A stretch of DNA of 64,000 nt from Arthrobacter hankyongi (GCF_022012395.1 NZ_JAKLTQ010000004.1:1-64000), one strand, 5' to 3'. Counted from the stretch's first letter, positions 26,482 to 35,885 are shown. The notes: generated by a model from the sequence alone, not told the origin. Numbers and translations are program-made.

Positions 26482-28197
26482 CTAGAGTGCCGCGGCAGCG
26501 GCCGCGGTTTCCGTGCCGGCGGTCTGCGCCGTGAACTGGCAGACGCCGTTGACCCAGGTCTGCAGCACCGGGATCGCGGCGATCTCCGCGGCGTCGACGG
26601 CCAGCGGGTCCGCGGCCAGCACGGCGAAGTCCGCGCGCTTGCCCGGCTCCAGCGAACCCAGTTCGTCCTCGCGGCCCAGCGCGCGGGCGCCGTTGAGGGT
26701 GTGCGCCAGCAGCGCCTCGTAGGCTGGGATCCGCAGCGAGTCCGGGCCTAGACGGTGCCCCTGCCGGGTGACGCGGGTGACGGCGGCCTGGATGGCCTCC
26801 AGTGGACGGGGGTCGGCCACCGGGGCATCGGAACTGATGGTCACGGTGACGCCGGCGTCGAGGAACTCGCCCAGCGGGTTGAACCGCTCACCGGGGGTGC
26901 CGATCGCGTCCTTGACCCCCTCGCCCCAGTTGTAATAGTGCTGCGGCTGGTTCACCGGGTAGATGCCGGCGGCGGCCATCCGGGCGATCTGCCCGCCGGT
27001 AGGCAGGCCGCAGTGCTCGATCCGATGCCGGGCATCGGGGTCCGGCCGTTCAGCCTGGGCGGCCTCGATGGCCGAGATGACCATCTCCAGCGCGGTGGGG
27101 GACTGCGCGTGCGTGGCCGTCTGCAGGCCGGCCAGATGGGCCTTGCGGATCAGTTCCGCGTAGTCGGCCGGCTCGTGGTAGAGCTGGCCGGTGCGGCAGG
27201 GATCGCCCACGTAGCCGTCCGGGAAGTAGGCGGTCCAGCCGCCCAGAGTCCCGTCCGCGTAGAGCTTGATGCCGGCGAAGCTCAGGTGGGCGTTGCCGAA
27301 CTGCCCGTGCAGGCCCATCTCCAGGGCCTCGTCCAGCAGGTGGGAGAGCAGGTACATGTTGATGCGCGTCTTGAGCTGGTTCGCCTCCGCCAAACGCAGG
27401 TACATGTCGAACTCGCGCTTGGAGACCTGGCAGTCGCCGATGGTGGTCACCCCGCCGGCCAGGAAGTTCTCCTGGGCCGCGCGCAGCTGGCGCAGGTGCT
27501 CTTCCGGCTCGTCCGCCAGGTGGAAGTTGGGTCCGTGGTGCCCGATCTTCACGCCGCCGAGCCCGGTGAGGATGTTGCAGGCGGCGTCGGACAGTTCGCC
27601 GGTCAGTTCGCCGTCGGCGTCGCGGAAGAACTCCCCGCCGGCCGGGTTCGGGGTGTCCCGGGTGACCCCGTGCAGTTCGAACGTGTAGGAGTTGACCACG
27701 CCGCCGTGGCCGGAGGCGTTCATCAGGTAGACCTCGCGGTCCGTGGCCACCTGGTCCAGCTCCTCCTTGCGCGGGTGCCGGCCTTCGGCCAGGTTCCGGT
27801 GCTCGTAGCCGAAGCCGCGCACCGGCAGCCCGGCCGGCGCGGTCTCCGCTGCCGCGCGCAGCAGCGCCACGATCTCCGGGATGCTGGCGGCGTGGGCTGG
27901 ACCGCAGTCCACCCAGCTCATCATCTGGCCGAGCATCAGCGGGTGGGCGTGCGGGTCGATGAAGCCGGGAACGACGACGGCGCTGCCAAGGTCCCGGATC
28001 ACGGGCTCGGCCGGGGAGATTTCGGCTGCCGCCTCACGGCATTCGGCCAGGGTTCCGGTGGCAACGATGTCCGGCCCGTACATCAGCATGGCGTCGGCGT
28101 GCGGCCGGTCGGCGGCCAGGGTATGGATGGCGCCGGCGGTCACGATGACCGGGACGTGCCGGTAGCCCGGCTGTTCGAAGTGGGTGAGTTTTCGCAA
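26482..28197 (-). CDS. Amidohydrolase family protein, YtcJ-like (Amidohydro_3)
   Basis: A 571-residue metal-dependent hydrolase. VVVPGFIDPHAHPLMLGQMM holds the first metal-binding HxH motif. Later motifs include HRIEHCGLP (metal His) and ISSDAPVADPRPLEAI (catalytic Asp region), the usual set of YtcJ/NfdA-like amidohydrolases that act on N-formyl, N-acyl or cyclic amides. It sits between the 2-hydroxyacid dehydrogenase and ThDP genes of the operon, 15 bases before the latter. The ATG at 28197 is close to GGAG. Substrate not known. Confidence 0.88.
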   Translation of the reverse strand: MRKLTHFEQPGYRHVPVIVTAGAIHTLAADRPHADAMLMYGPDIVATGTLAECREAAAEISPAEPVIRDLGSAVVVPGFIDPHAHPLMLGQMMSWVDCGPAHAASIPEIVALLRAAAETAPAGLPVRGFGYEHRNLAEGRHPRKEELDQVATDREVYLMNASGHGGVVNSYTFELHGVTRDTPNPAGGEFFRDADGELTGELSDAACNILTGLGGVKIGHHGPNFHLADEPEEHLRQLRAAQENFLAGGVTTIGDCQVSKREFDMYLRLAEANQLKTRINMYLLSHLLDEALEMGLHGQFGNAHLSFAGIKLYADGTLGGWTAYFPDGYVGDPCRTGQLYHEPADYAELIRKAHLAGLQTATHAQSPTALEMVISAIEAAQAERPDPDARHRIEHCGLPTGGQIARMAAAGIYPVNQPQHYYNWGEGVKDAIGTPGERFNPLGEFLDAGVTVTISSDAPVADPRPLEAIQAAVTRVTRQGHRLGPDSLRIPAYEALLAHTLNGARALGREDELGSLEPGKRADFAVLAADPLAVDAAEIAAIPVLQTWVNGVCQFTAQTAGTETAAAAAAL

Positions 28198-28235
28198 GGG
28201 TGGTGCTCCTGGTGGTGGGGTGGTGCCGGCGTGGA

Positions 28236-29261
28236 TCAGGCCGGGGCTGGCTCCATCGGAAGGTCCATGGGAAAGACCGGGGCATCGGGGCGTCCGGTGG
28301 CGTGCCAGCTGGCGACGTTCTGTGCCTGCTGGCGGACGTACTCGGCGTCCGTGCGGTCGGACAGGTAGGCCATGTGCGGAGTGATCAGGGCCCGCGGGTG
28401 GCTGGTCAGCGGATGTGCCGCCGGCGGCGGCTCCTCCTCGAGGACGTCGGCGCCGTAGCCAGCCAGCCGGCCGTCGTCGAGCGCTTCGGCGACGGCACCG
28501 ACGTCGATCAGCGGGCCGCGGCTGACATTGATCAGGTAGCTGCCATGCGGCATGCGGGCCAGGGTCCGGGCGTTGATCATGCCCTCGGTCGCGGGTGCCA
28601 GCGGTACGTGCAGGGACAGCACGTCGGAGGTTTCCAGCACCTCATCGAGGCCGGCCCGCCGGATGCCGGCCGCGGCCAGCTTGCGCGCGGTGTCCGGGTT
28701 TTCCGGCAGCAGGGGATCGTAGCCGACCACCTCGGCGAAGGCAGGGGCGGCCAACTGGCCGAACCGCGTGCCGATCCGGCCCAGGCCCACCAGTCCCAGC
28801 CGCTTCTCGCTCAGCCGGACCGGCCGGCTGTCATTGCGTACGTTCCACTGGCCGGAGCGGACGGCCCCGGCGTAGAACGGCAGTTCACGGGCCAGGGCCA
28901 GGGCCAGCGTGAAGGCGTGGGCGGCGACCTCTTCCGTGGCCGCACCCGGGATGTTGGTGACCCAGATGCCCCGGCTGCGGGCCGCCTCGATATCCACGTT
29001 GTTGAAGCCCATGGACATCAGCGCGATGATCCGCAGGTCCGGCAGGGCGGCGATCAGCCCGGCGTCGATGGCGGCGTAGCCGACCAACAGGGCGACGGCG
29101 CCGGCGGCTTCCCGGGCGATCACCTGCGGGTCCTGGGAGCCCAGGTAGCGGACGTCGAATCCGGCGTCTTCCAGCAGTGCCACCCCCGCGGAGAAATCCG
29201 TGTCGTCCATGTCGGTGTAGACGGCCAGCGGCCGGACCCGGTTGTGCGCATTAGTGGACAT
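28236..29261 (-). CDS. D-isomer-specific 2-hydroxyacid dehydrogenase
   Basis: A 341-residue NAD(P)-dependent dehydrogenase. It has the nucleotide-binding motif [14 protein letters not shown] and the catalytic trio Arg ([10 protein letters not shown]), Glu ([12 protein letters not shown]) and His ([10 protein letters not shown]) characteristic of the D-2-hydroxyacid dehydrogenase family. It would interconvert a 2-hydroxy acid and a 2-oxo acid, which could then feed the ThDP enzyme of the operon. ATG 29261 lies inside the end of the upstream ATPase gene (11-base overlap), showing tight coupling to the transporter. Confidence 0.9.
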   Translation of the reverse strand: MSTNAHNRVRPLAVYTDMDDTDFSAGVALLEDAGFDVRYLGSQDPQVIAREAAGAVALLVGYAAIDAGLIAALPDLRIIALMSMGFNNVDIEAARSRGIWVTNIPGAATEEVAAHAFTLALALARELPFYAGAVRSGQWNVRNDSRPVRLSEKRLGLVGLGRIGTRFGQLAAPAFAEVVGYDPLLPENPDTARKLAAAGIRRAGLDEVLETSDVLSLHVPLAPATEGMINARTLARMPHGSYLINVSRGPLIDVGAVAEALDDGRLAGYGADVLEEEPPPAAHPLTSHPRALITPHMAYLSDRTDAEYVRQQAQNVASWHATGRPDAPVFPMDLPMEPAPA

Positions 29262-30015
29262 GGCTGAGGAACTTCCTGGTGCGTTCGTGCCGGGGGTTGT
29301 TGAAGAACTCTTCCGGCGCAGCCTGCTCGACGATGACGCCGCCGTCAAACAAGGTCACCTCGTCGGCCACCCGGCTGGCGAAGCGGACCTCGTGGGTGAC
29401 CACGATCATGGTCATGCCGTCCGCGGCGAGCTTCTCCATGACCTCGAGCACCTCGCCGACCAGTTCCGGGTCCAGGGCCGAGGTCGGCTCGTCGAAAAGC
29501 ATGACGTCCGGATTGAGCACGAGCGCGCGGGCAATGGCCACGCGCTGCTGCTGGCCGCCGGAGAGTTCCGAGGGATAGTGGCCGGCCCGGTGGTCCAGGC
29601 CCACCCGGCCCAGCATCTCCATGGCCCGCTCGCGCGCCTCGCGGTGGGAGATCCGCTGGACCGAGGTCAGCCCAAGCATCACGTTGCGGCAGGCGTCCAG
29701 GTGCGGGAAGAGATTGAAGCGCTGGAACACCATGCCGATGTCCTGGCGCTGGCGGGCGAGGGCTCGCTCGGGCAGGTGGACCGTGCGTCCGTTGCGCACC
29801 GTGGTGCCGATTGTCTCGCCGCGCAGCCGGATGCTGCCGCCGTCGGCCGGCTCCAGCAGGGCCATCAGGCGCAGCATGGTGGACTTGCCGGAACCGGAGG
29901 GGCCGAGCACGGCCTTGACCTGGCCCTTGCGGACCTCGAATTCAACGCCCTTGAGCACCTCGTTGCCGGCGTAGGACTTGTGCAGGTTGCTCACCTGCAG
30001 AATGGGCTGGGTCAT
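29251..30015 (-). CDS. Polar amino acid ABC transporter ATP-binding protein
   Basis: A 254-residue ATPase of the GlnQ/HisP class: Walker [11 protein letters not shown]-loop [13 protein letters not shown], signature LSGGQQQR, Walker [13 protein letters not shown], switch His in [11 protein letters not shown] 30015 has AGGAGG eight bases upstream. An upstream in-frame ATG at 30054 would add 13 residues and overlap the permease stop, but the strong Shine-Dalgarno favours 30015. It energises the uptake system made with the permease and binding protein encoded just upstream. Confidence 0.93.
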   Translation of the reverse strand: MTQPILQVSNLHKSYAGNEVLKGVEFEVRKGQVKAVLGPSGSGKSTMLRLMALLEPADGGSIRLRGETIGTTVRNGRTVHLPERALARQRQDIGMVFQRFNLFPHLDACRNVMLGLTSVQRISHREARERAMEMLGRVGLDHRAGHYPSELSGGQQQRVAIARALVLNPDVMLFDEPTSALDPELVGEVLEVMEKLAADGMTMIVVTHEVRFASRVADEVTLFDGGVIVEQAAPEEFFNNPRHERTRKFLSHVH

Positions 30016-30053
30016 CGGGACAGCCTCCTGGCTGGAATCGTGGCCGCGGTTCA

Positions 30054-30776
30054 TCACAGCCCCGCCTTCGCCGGCGCCTTGGTCTTCTTCACGGTGGTCC
30101 GGGAAGTCCAGGTGAACTTCTTCTCCACCGCGGACTGCAGCAGGGTCAGGGCGGTGACAATGATCAGGTAGTAGATGATTGCGGCTGCGTAGTATTCGGC
30201 ATAGCGGAAGGTGATGTTCACGCCCACCTGGGCGGTGGTCAGCAGCTCCCGCAGCGAAATGACCGAGGCCAGCGACGAGTACTTCACCAGCCCGATGAAC
30301 TCGTTGCCGGTCGGGGGCAGGGCCACGCGGATCGCCTGGGGCAGGGTCACCTTGAGCATGACCTGGGCCGGGGACATGCCCAGCGCCCGGCCGGCCAGCG
30401 ACTGCCCCTCGTCCACGCTCTGCAGCGCGGAACGGATGATCTCGGCCATGAAGGCGGCCTCGACCAGACCCAGGCCGACGACGGCGGCGACGAACGGCGT
30501 ATACCAGTCCTGCCGGAAGACCGGGAACATCTGCGGCAGTGCGTTCCACATGATCAACAGCACCAACAGTGCCGGAATGGCACGGAAGAACCACACGTAG
30601 GCGCCGGCCGGCGCCTGCCAGGAACGCTTGGGCGAGGTCCGGCCCAGGGCGACAAAAAACCCGATGCCGGTGGCCAGCAGCAGCGACAGCACGGCCACGG
30701 CGACGGAGATGAACGCGCCCCACAGGTAGGCCGGGCTCAACAGTTGCTGAATGAAGATTTCAGGATCAAAAAGCAT
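30054..30776 (-). CDS. Polar amino acid ABC transporter permease
   Basis: A 240-residue inner membrane permease of the HisM/GlnP class, with about five membrane segments and the EAA loop region [20 protein letters not shown] followed by [11 protein letters not shown]. It is the only permease gene in the operon, so the pore is likely a homodimer. Upstream, a strong stem separates it from the binding-protein gene. It acts with the ATPase (29251) and binding protein (30831). Confidence 0.92.
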   Translation of the reverse strand: MLFDPEIFIQQLLSPAYLWGAFISVAVAVLSLLLATGIGFFVALGRTSPKRSWQAPAGAYVWFFRAIPALLVLLIMWNALPQMFPVFRQDWYTPFVAAVVGLGLVEAAFMAEIIRSALQSVDEGQSLAGRALGMSPAQVMLKVTLPQAIRVALPPTGNEFIGLVKYSSLASVISLRELLTTAQVGVNITFRYAEYYAAAIIYYLIIVTALTLLQSAVEKKFTWTSRTTVKKTKAPAKAGL

Positions 30777-30793
30777 GGATTCACTTCCTGCTG

Positions 30794-30823
30794 TCCGCTG
30801 CGGGGCCGCAGCCCCGCAGCGGA
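30794..30823 (-). promoter_or_regulatory. Stable stem between binding-protein and permease genes
   Basis: Perfect 13-bp arms (30794-30806 and 30811-30823) with a CGCA loop lie in the 54-base gap after the binding-protein stop. Such stems commonly protect the upstream mRNA or partly terminate, so that the periplasmic-type binding protein is made in excess of the permease. That role here is inferred from position. Confidence 0.65.
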
Positions 30824-30830
30824 GCGGGGG

Positions 30831-31676
30831 TCAGCGGACGTCCAGGATTTCCGGAGCGAGGTTGTACTTCTTGGCCAGCTCGGCGAGCGTGCCGTCGGCG
30901 TGCAGGGCCTTGAACGCCTCGGCCACCGCGGGAGTGAGCTCGTCGCCCTTGCGTGTGAACACGCCGAACTGGGTGTCGGTTTCGAAGACCTTGTTGGCCA
31001 CCTCGAGCTTGCCCTCGTTCTGCGAGGCCATGTAGGCGGCAGCCACGTTGGTTTCCACCAGGGCGTCCGCCTTGCCATTGAGCACCGCCAGCACGGTCTC
31101 GGAGGTCTTCGGGTACTCCGTTAGCTTCGGGGCCTCCTTGCCCGCGGCGCTGCACTCCTCCGCAAGCTTCTGGACGCGGGCCGCATTGCTGGAGGCGGAC
31201 TGGGCCACGACCGAGCGGCCGCACAGGTCGGTGGGGGACGTGAAGGCGGCGGCCGTGTCCGGTGCGGCGAGTACCGCCGGGCCTGCGTTCATGACGGGTG
31301 CCGCGTCGGCGACCTGGAGCCGCTCCTCGCTCATGTACAGGCCACCGAGGATGATGTCGCAGCGCCGGCTCTGCAGGCCGGGCATGAGCCCGTCGAAGGC
31401 GGTGACTTCGAACTTGGCCTCGACGCCCCAATGCTTGGCCAACGCGCGGCCGGCATCGGCATCGAAGCCCACGATGTCGCCACCGGTGCCGTTGGCGTAG
31501 TACTCCAGCGGCGGGTATTCCGGGTCGATGCACAAGGTGACCTGGCCCGCGTTGACGAGGCCCTTGGGGGCCTTGTCGGCGGCGGCGGCCCCGCTGCCGC
31601 CGGAAGGGGCGCCGCAGGCGGCCAGGGCCAGGACTGCGGACGAGGCGGCCACGGCAAAGGTAAGCGACTTCTTCAT
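30831..31676 (-). CDS. Amino-acid-type ABC transporter substrate-binding lipoprotein
   Basis: A 281-residue SBP_bac_3-type binding protein. The N-terminus is a lipoprotein signal (MKKS, hydrophobic core, LALAAC with the lipidated Cys21). The mature part has VTLCIDPEYPPLEYYANG and IVGFDADAGRALAKHWGV, the family's typical ligand-domain start, and ends with LAELAKKYNL. It is the first gene of the eight-gene catabolic operon and faces a divergent Lrp/AsnC gene. The ligand is probably a polar amino-acid-like or guanidino compound judged from transporter class and downstream enzymes (inference). Confidence 0.92.
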   Translation of the reverse strand: MKKSLTFAVAASSAVLALAACGAPSGGSGAAAADKAPKGLVNAGQVTLCIDPEYPPLEYYANGTGGDIVGFDADAGRALAKHWGVEAKFEVTAFDGLMPGLQSRRCDIILGGLYMSEERLQVADAAPVMNAGPAVLAAPDTAAAFTSPTDLCGRSVVAQSASSNAARVQKLAEECSAAGKEAPKLTEYPKTSETVLAVLNGKADALVETNVAAAYMASQNEGKLEVANKVFETDTQFGVFTRKGDELTPAVAEAFKALHADGTLAELAKKYNLAPEILDVR

Positions 31677-31910
31677 ATGACTCTCCTGGGATGGGGCGGG
31701 CGGCCGTGTTGACCCGGCGCCCACGGACCGAAGTATTGGAAAGATTCTGTGGGACGCGCCACATTCCGTCAAGCAATATTTCTGTTGAATCAAGGCCTAA
31801 GGCGCATTTCGCTGCCGTAGGTGTACAAGTTTTTCTCTTTTATGCTGCTTGTGGGGGGAATAAAAGCAAAATTGCACGATGCTGCCGGATCGGATTGATA
31901 TAAAAGATGC
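31677..31910. promoter_or_regulatory. Divergent control region, Lrp gene / catabolic operon
   Basis: This 234-bp gap is clearly richer in A/T than the flanking genes (for example the stretches around 31770-31800 and 31825-31905). It must contain the promoters of both the operon and the Lrp/AsnC gene. AT-rich DNA is what Lrp-type octamers wrap. No single perfect dyad stands out. Confidence 0.55.
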
Positions 31911-32831
31911 ATGAACGATTTTGAAGAGCAGCTGGTCCGCGCTCTGCAGCAGGACGGCCGTGCCTCGTTCAGCGGACTGGCAAAGGACCTGGGGGCAACG
32001 CGGGCAACGGTCGCCACCCGCGTCAACGCCATGATCGACTCGGGCCAACTGCGGGTCGTGGCGGCGGTGCATCCCCGGGTCCTCGGGCTCAACTGCCTGG
32101 CCCACATTGCCATCCGCCTCGCGGGCGATCCGGCCGCCGCGATCGAGGCGCTGGATGCGATGGAAAGCCCCGTGTTCATTTCCCAGACCACCGGGCCCTA
32201 CCAGCTCGCTGCGGAGCTGCGCACGCCGACGATGTCGTCGCTGTACCGGCAAATCGAACTCATCCGGTCGCTGCCCCAGGTCACCGCCGTCGAAGTGCTC
32301 ATTTACGAACGGGTGATCCGCAGCCTCTTCCTCGGGGCCGAACCCAGCCTGCCGGACCTGGACCTGAATGAGGCGGATCTGAGGCTGATCAACCTGCTCC
32401 AGCACGACGGGCGCATGTCATTGGCCGACATGGCGGCGCAGATCGGCCTGTCGGTGAGCGCCTGCCGCGCGCGCATGCATCGGCTGCTGGAGGCAAACGT
32501 CATGCAGATCGGTGCCATCCGGCGCCGGACGGAAAACTCCCAGGCCATGGCGTTCGGGCTGGGGATCACCACTGACGGCTCCGAAAACGAGGCGATAGGC
32601 TACCTGCAGGGACTCCCGGGGGTCGAATTCATCGTCAAGTGCATCGGCCGGTTCAACCTGGTGGCGACCATCGGCGTTGCCTCGCTGGGCGAATACCAGC
32701 GATCAGTGGCTGGCTTGCGCAGGTTGGGCTCGGTGGCCAGCGTTGACACCTGGCTACACACCGAAATAGTGCTTGAGCGCTACGAAAAGTCGCTCGATGC
32801 CTTAGTCGACGCCATCACCGCACGCGGCTAA
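31911..32831 (+). CDS. Lrp/AsnC-family regulator with two HTH units
   Basis: A 306-residue protein, about twice the normal Lrp size. The first helix-turn-helix is in residues 5-50 (LVRALQQDGRASFSGLAKDL), followed by a short ligand-domain-like part. A second AsnC helix-turn-helix starts near residue 150 (DLRLINLLQHDGRMSLADMA) and is followed by a full RAM/ligand domain to the end. Tandem Lrp proteins occur in actinobacteria. The divergent position makes it the likely regulator of the catabolic operon, responding to its substrate (inference). Confidence 0.88.
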   Translation: MNDFEEQLVRALQQDGRASFSGLAKDLGATRATVATRVNAMIDSGQLRVVAAVHPRVLGLNCLAHIAIRLAGDPAAAIEALDAMESPVFISQTTGPYQLAAELRTPTMSSLYRQIELIRSLPQVTAVEVLIYERVIRSLFLGAEPSLPDLDLNEADLRLINLLQHDGRMSLADMAAQIGLSVSACRARMHRLLEANVMQIGAIRRRTENSQAMAFGLGITTDGSENEAIGYLQGLPGVEFIVKCIGRFNLVATIGVASLGEYQRSVAGLRRLGSVASVDTWLHTEIVLERYEKSLDALVDAITARG

Positions 32832-32894
32832 GGTCCGGACCCGGCGAGGGCTGGAGGGTCCTCCGCAATAACCTGCTGCTGCGGGGGTTTTGAC

Positions 32895-33758
32895 CTATCC
32901 CCGCCGCGTGCCTCGGGCCGGCGCCAGCGTCGCGATCGGCAGGTCGCCGTCGGTCTCGATCGCGTCCCCGCCGCCGTTGCGGGCATGGTAGCCGGTGGAG
33001 AAGTGGCGCACGGTGTGGACCGAGGCACCTGCCGCGTGCAGGTCGGCCGCCACCAGGTCCCGCTCCCGGTCGGTGTTTTCGGCGATTTTGTGGGTGACCT
33101 GGAAAGTGAACAGGGACAGTCCCACCCGCCGGTCGAAGGTGGCCGCCCCGACCAGGTCCACGGCGAAGCCGCCCGGCAGCAGCCAGCCGGGCGGACAGCT
33201 CCAGTAGCGCACATGGTGGCGCTGGGCCGGGCTGCCGGCCACTTCCTTCTCGAAGGCCAGTGTCTGTTTCTGGCCGAACACGAACAGCGGGCTGACCGGG
33301 GCCGCCGGATAACTGCGCCGCAGCAGCGAATCCCGTACGATCCGCCAGCTGCTGCGCCAGGTCACCGGGTCCGCCTCGGTCCAGCCGGCGGCGGCCATCG
33401 CCGCCCGCAGTGCCTCTGGTGCCCCGACCACCGCCAGATTGACCGGATCGCCGAGCAACCCGTCCACGGTCCGGGCCCGGCCGATGAAGTAGTCCGGGAC
33501 GTAGATCCGGGTCAGCAGGCGGTTCAGCCGCGGCAGCAGCAGGTAGGCGGCCAGAACCCAGATGATGACGAACGCCCAGGGTTGCCGCGCGTCGTCGTCG
33601 GCCTCGGCGAGGAACAGCGCATATACGGCCCAGCCGGCCAGGATGGTGGTGGCCAGGTAGAAGAGCCGCTGCAGGGTCAGCACCACGGTGCCGGCCAGCC
33701 GCCGGTACCAGTGCCGCGGCCGCGCCGCCGGGGCAGATGCGCTCTTCGCACCCTCCAT
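32895..33758 (-). CDS. LssY C-terminal domain-like membrane protein
   Basis: A 287-residue protein with two N-terminal membrane helices (about residues 25-70) and a soluble C-terminal part. PDYFIGRARTVDGLLGDPVN, GWTEADPVTWRSSWRIVRDS and SLFTFQVTHKI resemble the LssY_C domain found after PAP2 phosphatases and as stand-alone proteins. No PAP2 catalytic motif is present. Role unknown. It is transcribed toward the Lrp gene and away from rpsF. Confidence 0.6.
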   Translation of the reverse strand: MEGAKSASAPAARPRHWYRRLAGTVVLTLQRLFYLATTILAGWAVYALFLAEADDDARQPWAFVIIWVLAAYLLLPRLNRLLTRIYVPDYFIGRARTVDGLLGDPVNLAVVGAPEALRAAMAAAGWTEADPVTWRSSWRIVRDSLLRRSYPAAPVSPLFVFGQKQTLAFEKEVAGSPAQRHHVRYWSCPPGWLLPGGFAVDLVGAATFDRRVGLSLFTFQVTHKIAENTDRERDLVAADLHAAGASVHTVRHFSTGYHARNGGGDAIETDGDLPIATLAPARGTRRG

Positions 33759-33922
33759 GGTCCTATTATGGCCGCCAGCACCGGGGATTTAGCCCCGGCC
33801 GCAGCCATCCGCTACCATTGTCAGGGCTGCGCTGTCTGCTTCGGGCCGGCATTTTTCAGGGACCACCACCAGATTCCTCGAATGTGCTTCCGCCTGTCCG
33901 GCAGCCCAGCCAACGCAATAGA

Positions 33923-33975
33923 ACCTCCTGTTACGGAAAGACCGTGACCGCTTAGCCCGAAGGAGGTGGGTTCAC
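33923..33975 (+). promoter_or_regulatory. rpsF leader able to sequester the ribosome binding site
   Basis: ACCTCCT at 33923-33929 is the exact complement of the rpsF Shine-Dalgarno AGGAGGT at 33961-33967, so the leader can hide the ribosome binding site. A competing stem can form between GTGACC (33944-33949) and GGTTCAC (33969-33975, one bulge). The bases in between include GCCCGAAGG. Ribosomal S6:S18 leaders, which give autoregulation of rpsF operons, are known in many bacteria; assignment here rests on position and these pairings only. Confidence 0.4.
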
Positions 33976-33976
33976 A

Positions 33977-34282
33977 ATGCGTGCATATGAGCTGATGGTA
34001 ATCATCGACCCCGAGGTTGACGAGCGCACCGTCGAGTCTTCGCTCGACAAGTTCCTCAACGTTGTCCGTACCGAGGGTGGCTCCGTCGACAAGGTCGACA
34101 TCTGGGGACGCCGCCGTCTGGCCTACGACATCAAGAAGAAGTCCGAAGGCATCTACGCCGTCGTCAACTTCACCGCTACCCCCGCGACTGCGGCCGAACT
34201 TGACCGCCAGCTTGGTCTGAACGAGACCATCCTGCGGACCAAGATCATCCGCCCGGAGGAGCAGAAGATCTCCTCGAAGTAG
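33977..34282 (+). CDS. rpsF: 30S ribosomal protein S6
   Basis: A 101-residue protein starting [20 protein letters not shown] and containing [20 protein letters not shown], unmistakable for bacterial S6. It binds 16S rRNA in the platform of the small subunit together with S18, encoded downstream. AGGAGGTGGG lies nine bases before the ATG and may be masked by the leader. It is the first gene of the conserved rpsF-ssb-rpsR-rplI operon. Third positions and some second positions are less GC-biased than in accessory neighbours, as expected for a highly expressed gene. Confidence 0.98.
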   Translation: MRAYELMVIIDPEVDERTVESSLDKFLNVVRTEGGSVDKVDIWGRRRLAYDIKKKSEGIYAVVNFTATPATAAELDRQLGLNETILRTKIIRPEEQKISSK

Positions 34283-34371
34283 CCGCACGGGACATCCCGC
34301 GCAGTTACTCCGGCAGGATCTTCGGGCCCGTTGACGGGTCCTGAGAAAGAACGCAGCAACCAGGAGGCAGC

Positions 34372-34947
34372 ATGGCAGGCGAAACTACTATCACTGTCGT
34401 TGGCAATCTCACCAACGACCCCGAACTCCGTTTCACTCCGTCGGGCTCCGCAGTCGCCAACTTCACCGTTGCGTCTACCCCGCGGACCTTCGACCGCCAG
34501 TCCAATGAGTGGAAGGACGGGGAAACCCTGTTCCTGCGCGCATCGGTATGGCGCGAGGCTGCCGAGAACGTCGCCGAGACCCTTACCAAGGGAACCCGCG
34601 TGATCGTCCAGGGCCGCCTGAAGTCGCGTTCTTACGAAACCAAGGAAGGCGAAAAGCGCACCGTGATTGAGCTCGAGGTGGACGAAATCGGCCCCTCGCT
34701 GCGCTACGCTTCCGCGAAGGTCACCCGTACCCAGCGCTCCGGCGGCGGGCAGGGCGGCTTCGGCGGCGGCAACGGTGGCGGCTTTGGCGGCGGGCAGGGC
34801 GGCTTCGGCGGCAATGCCGGTGCCAACGCCGGCGGTTGGGGCGGTGGGCAGCAGCCCGCGCCGCAGGACGATCCCTGGGGCGCACCGTCCGGGGGCAACT
34901 CCGGCGGCTGGGGCAACGGCCCGGACTCCAACGAGCCTCCCTTCTAA
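34372..34947 (+). CDS. ssb: Single-stranded DNA-binding protein
   Basis: A 191-residue SSB. The OB fold occupies residues 1-110 ([40 protein letters not shown]). A long disordered tail follows, made of glycine-rich [10 protein letters not shown]-type repeats, and ends in the acidic tip DSNEPPF. That tip recruits replication and repair enzymes. Length and tail composition are typical for actinobacterial SsbA. AGGAGG is eight bases before the ATG. It is co-transcribed with rpsF and rpsR. Confidence 0.98.
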   Translation: MAGETTITVVGNLTNDPELRFTPSGSAVANFTVASTPRTFDRQSNEWKDGETLFLRASVWREAAENVAETLTKGTRVIVQGRLKSRSYETKEGEKRTVIELEVDEIGPSLRYASAKVTRTQRSGGGQGGFGGGNGGGFGGGQGGFGGNAGANAGGWGGGQQPAPQDDPWGAPSGGNSGGWGNGPDSNEPPF

Positions 34948-34949
34948 CG

Positions 34950-35070
34950 AGCGGTGCAGGCCCTTTCGTGTCGGCTCCGCCGCCACGCAGGGACCCGGCT
35001 GCACCGCTCTTGCGGTACAGGCCCTTTCGTGTCGGCTCCGCCGCCACGCAGGGACCCGGCTGCACCGCTC
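34950..35070 (+). repeat. Tandem 53-bp direct repeat, each copy a hairpin, between ssb and rpsR
   Basis: Two identical 53-bp copies (34957-35009 and 35018-35070, period 61) lie in the ssb-rpsR gap. In the first copy AGCGGTGCAG (34950-34959) pairs with CTGCACCGCT (34999-35008), and CCCTTTCGTG can pair with CACGCAGGG further in, so each copy can fold into a long stem. A truncated third copy (GCGCAGGCCCC, about 35075-35085) follows. It is transcribed within the ribosomal operon, where such stems may tune the ssb to rpsR ratio. Origin as a duplicated palindromic element is likely. Confidence 0.8.
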
Positions 35071-35164
35071 CGGGGCGCAGGCCCCACATCCAGGCGGCAT
35101 CCGCCGCCGCAATCCATCCCGTGGACAAAGGCCCACGGGCTCCACTAGCTAAAGGAGCTCCACG

Positions 35165-35404
35165 ATGGCTAAGGCTGAACTTCGTAAGCCCAAACCAAAG
35201 TCCAACCCCTTGAAGGCCGCTGACGTCACCGTCATCGACTACAAGGACGTAGCACTGCTGCGCAAATTCATCTCCGACCGCGGAAAGATCCGTGCCCGCC
35301 GCGTCACCGGTGTGACCGTGCAGGAGCAGCGCAAGATCGCCCAGGCAATCAAGAACGCCCGCGAAGTTGCCCTGCTGCCCTACTCCGGCGCTGGCCGCGG
35401 CTAA
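35165..35404 (+). CDS. rpsR: 30S ribosomal protein S18
   Basis: A 79-residue S18. [34 protein letters not shown] and the end [14 protein letters not shown] are diagnostic. It partners S6 on the 30S platform. The N-terminus lacks the CxxC zinc motif, so this is the zinc-independent (C-) form found in many actinobacteria, sometimes as the second paralogue. AAAGGAG is seven bases before the ATG. It is followed after 28 bases by rplI. Confidence 0.97.
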   Translation: MAKAELRKPKPKSNPLKAADVTVIDYKDVALLRKFISDRGKIRARRVTGVTVQEQRKIAQAIKNAREVALLPYSGAGRG

Positions 35405-35432
35405 GCAAAGCGCAGAGGAGAGAGAGTAAAAA

Positions 35433-35885
35433 ATGGCAAAGATCATTTTGACCCACGAAGTGACCGGTCTGGGCACCGCCGGCGACGTCGTCGAGGTGAA
35501 GAACGGTTACGCCCGTAACTACCTTCTGCCCCGCGGCTTCGCCCTGACCTGGACCAAGGGTGGCGAGAAGCAGGTTGAGTCCATCAAGGCTGCCCGCGCC
35601 GCCCGCGCCGTCGCTTCGCTCGAAGAGGCGCAGCAGCTGGCCGCTTCCCTGTCCGCCAAGCCGGTCACCCTGGCCGTCAAGGCCGGCCAGTCCGGACGCC
35701 TGTTCGGCACGGTGAAGCAGGCCGACGTGGCTGCTGCAGTTGAGGCTGCGGGTCTGGGCTCGATCGACAAGCGCAAGGTCGAACTGGCCGAGCACATCAA
35801 GTCGACCGGCAGCTACCAGGCCAGCGTCCGTCTGCACGACGACGTTTCGGCAGTGATCAACCTCAAGGTTGTCGCCGCCAAGTAG
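35433..35885 (+). CDS. rplI: 50S ribosomal protein L9
   Basis: A 150-residue L9 with the conserved N-terminal domain ([35 protein letters not shown]), a long connecting helix and a C-terminal 23S-rRNA-contact domain ([32 protein letters not shown]). It closes the operon and ends just before a strong terminator. In many actinobacteria dnaB follows directly; here three other genes intervene. Confidence 0.98.
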   Translation: MAKIILTHEVTGLGTAGDVVEVKNGYARNYLLPRGFALTWTKGGEKQVESIKAARAARAVASLEEAQQLAASLSAKPVTLAVKAGQSGRLFGTVKQADVAAAVEAAGLGSIDKRKVELAEHIKSTGSYQASVRLHDDVSAVINLKVVAAK

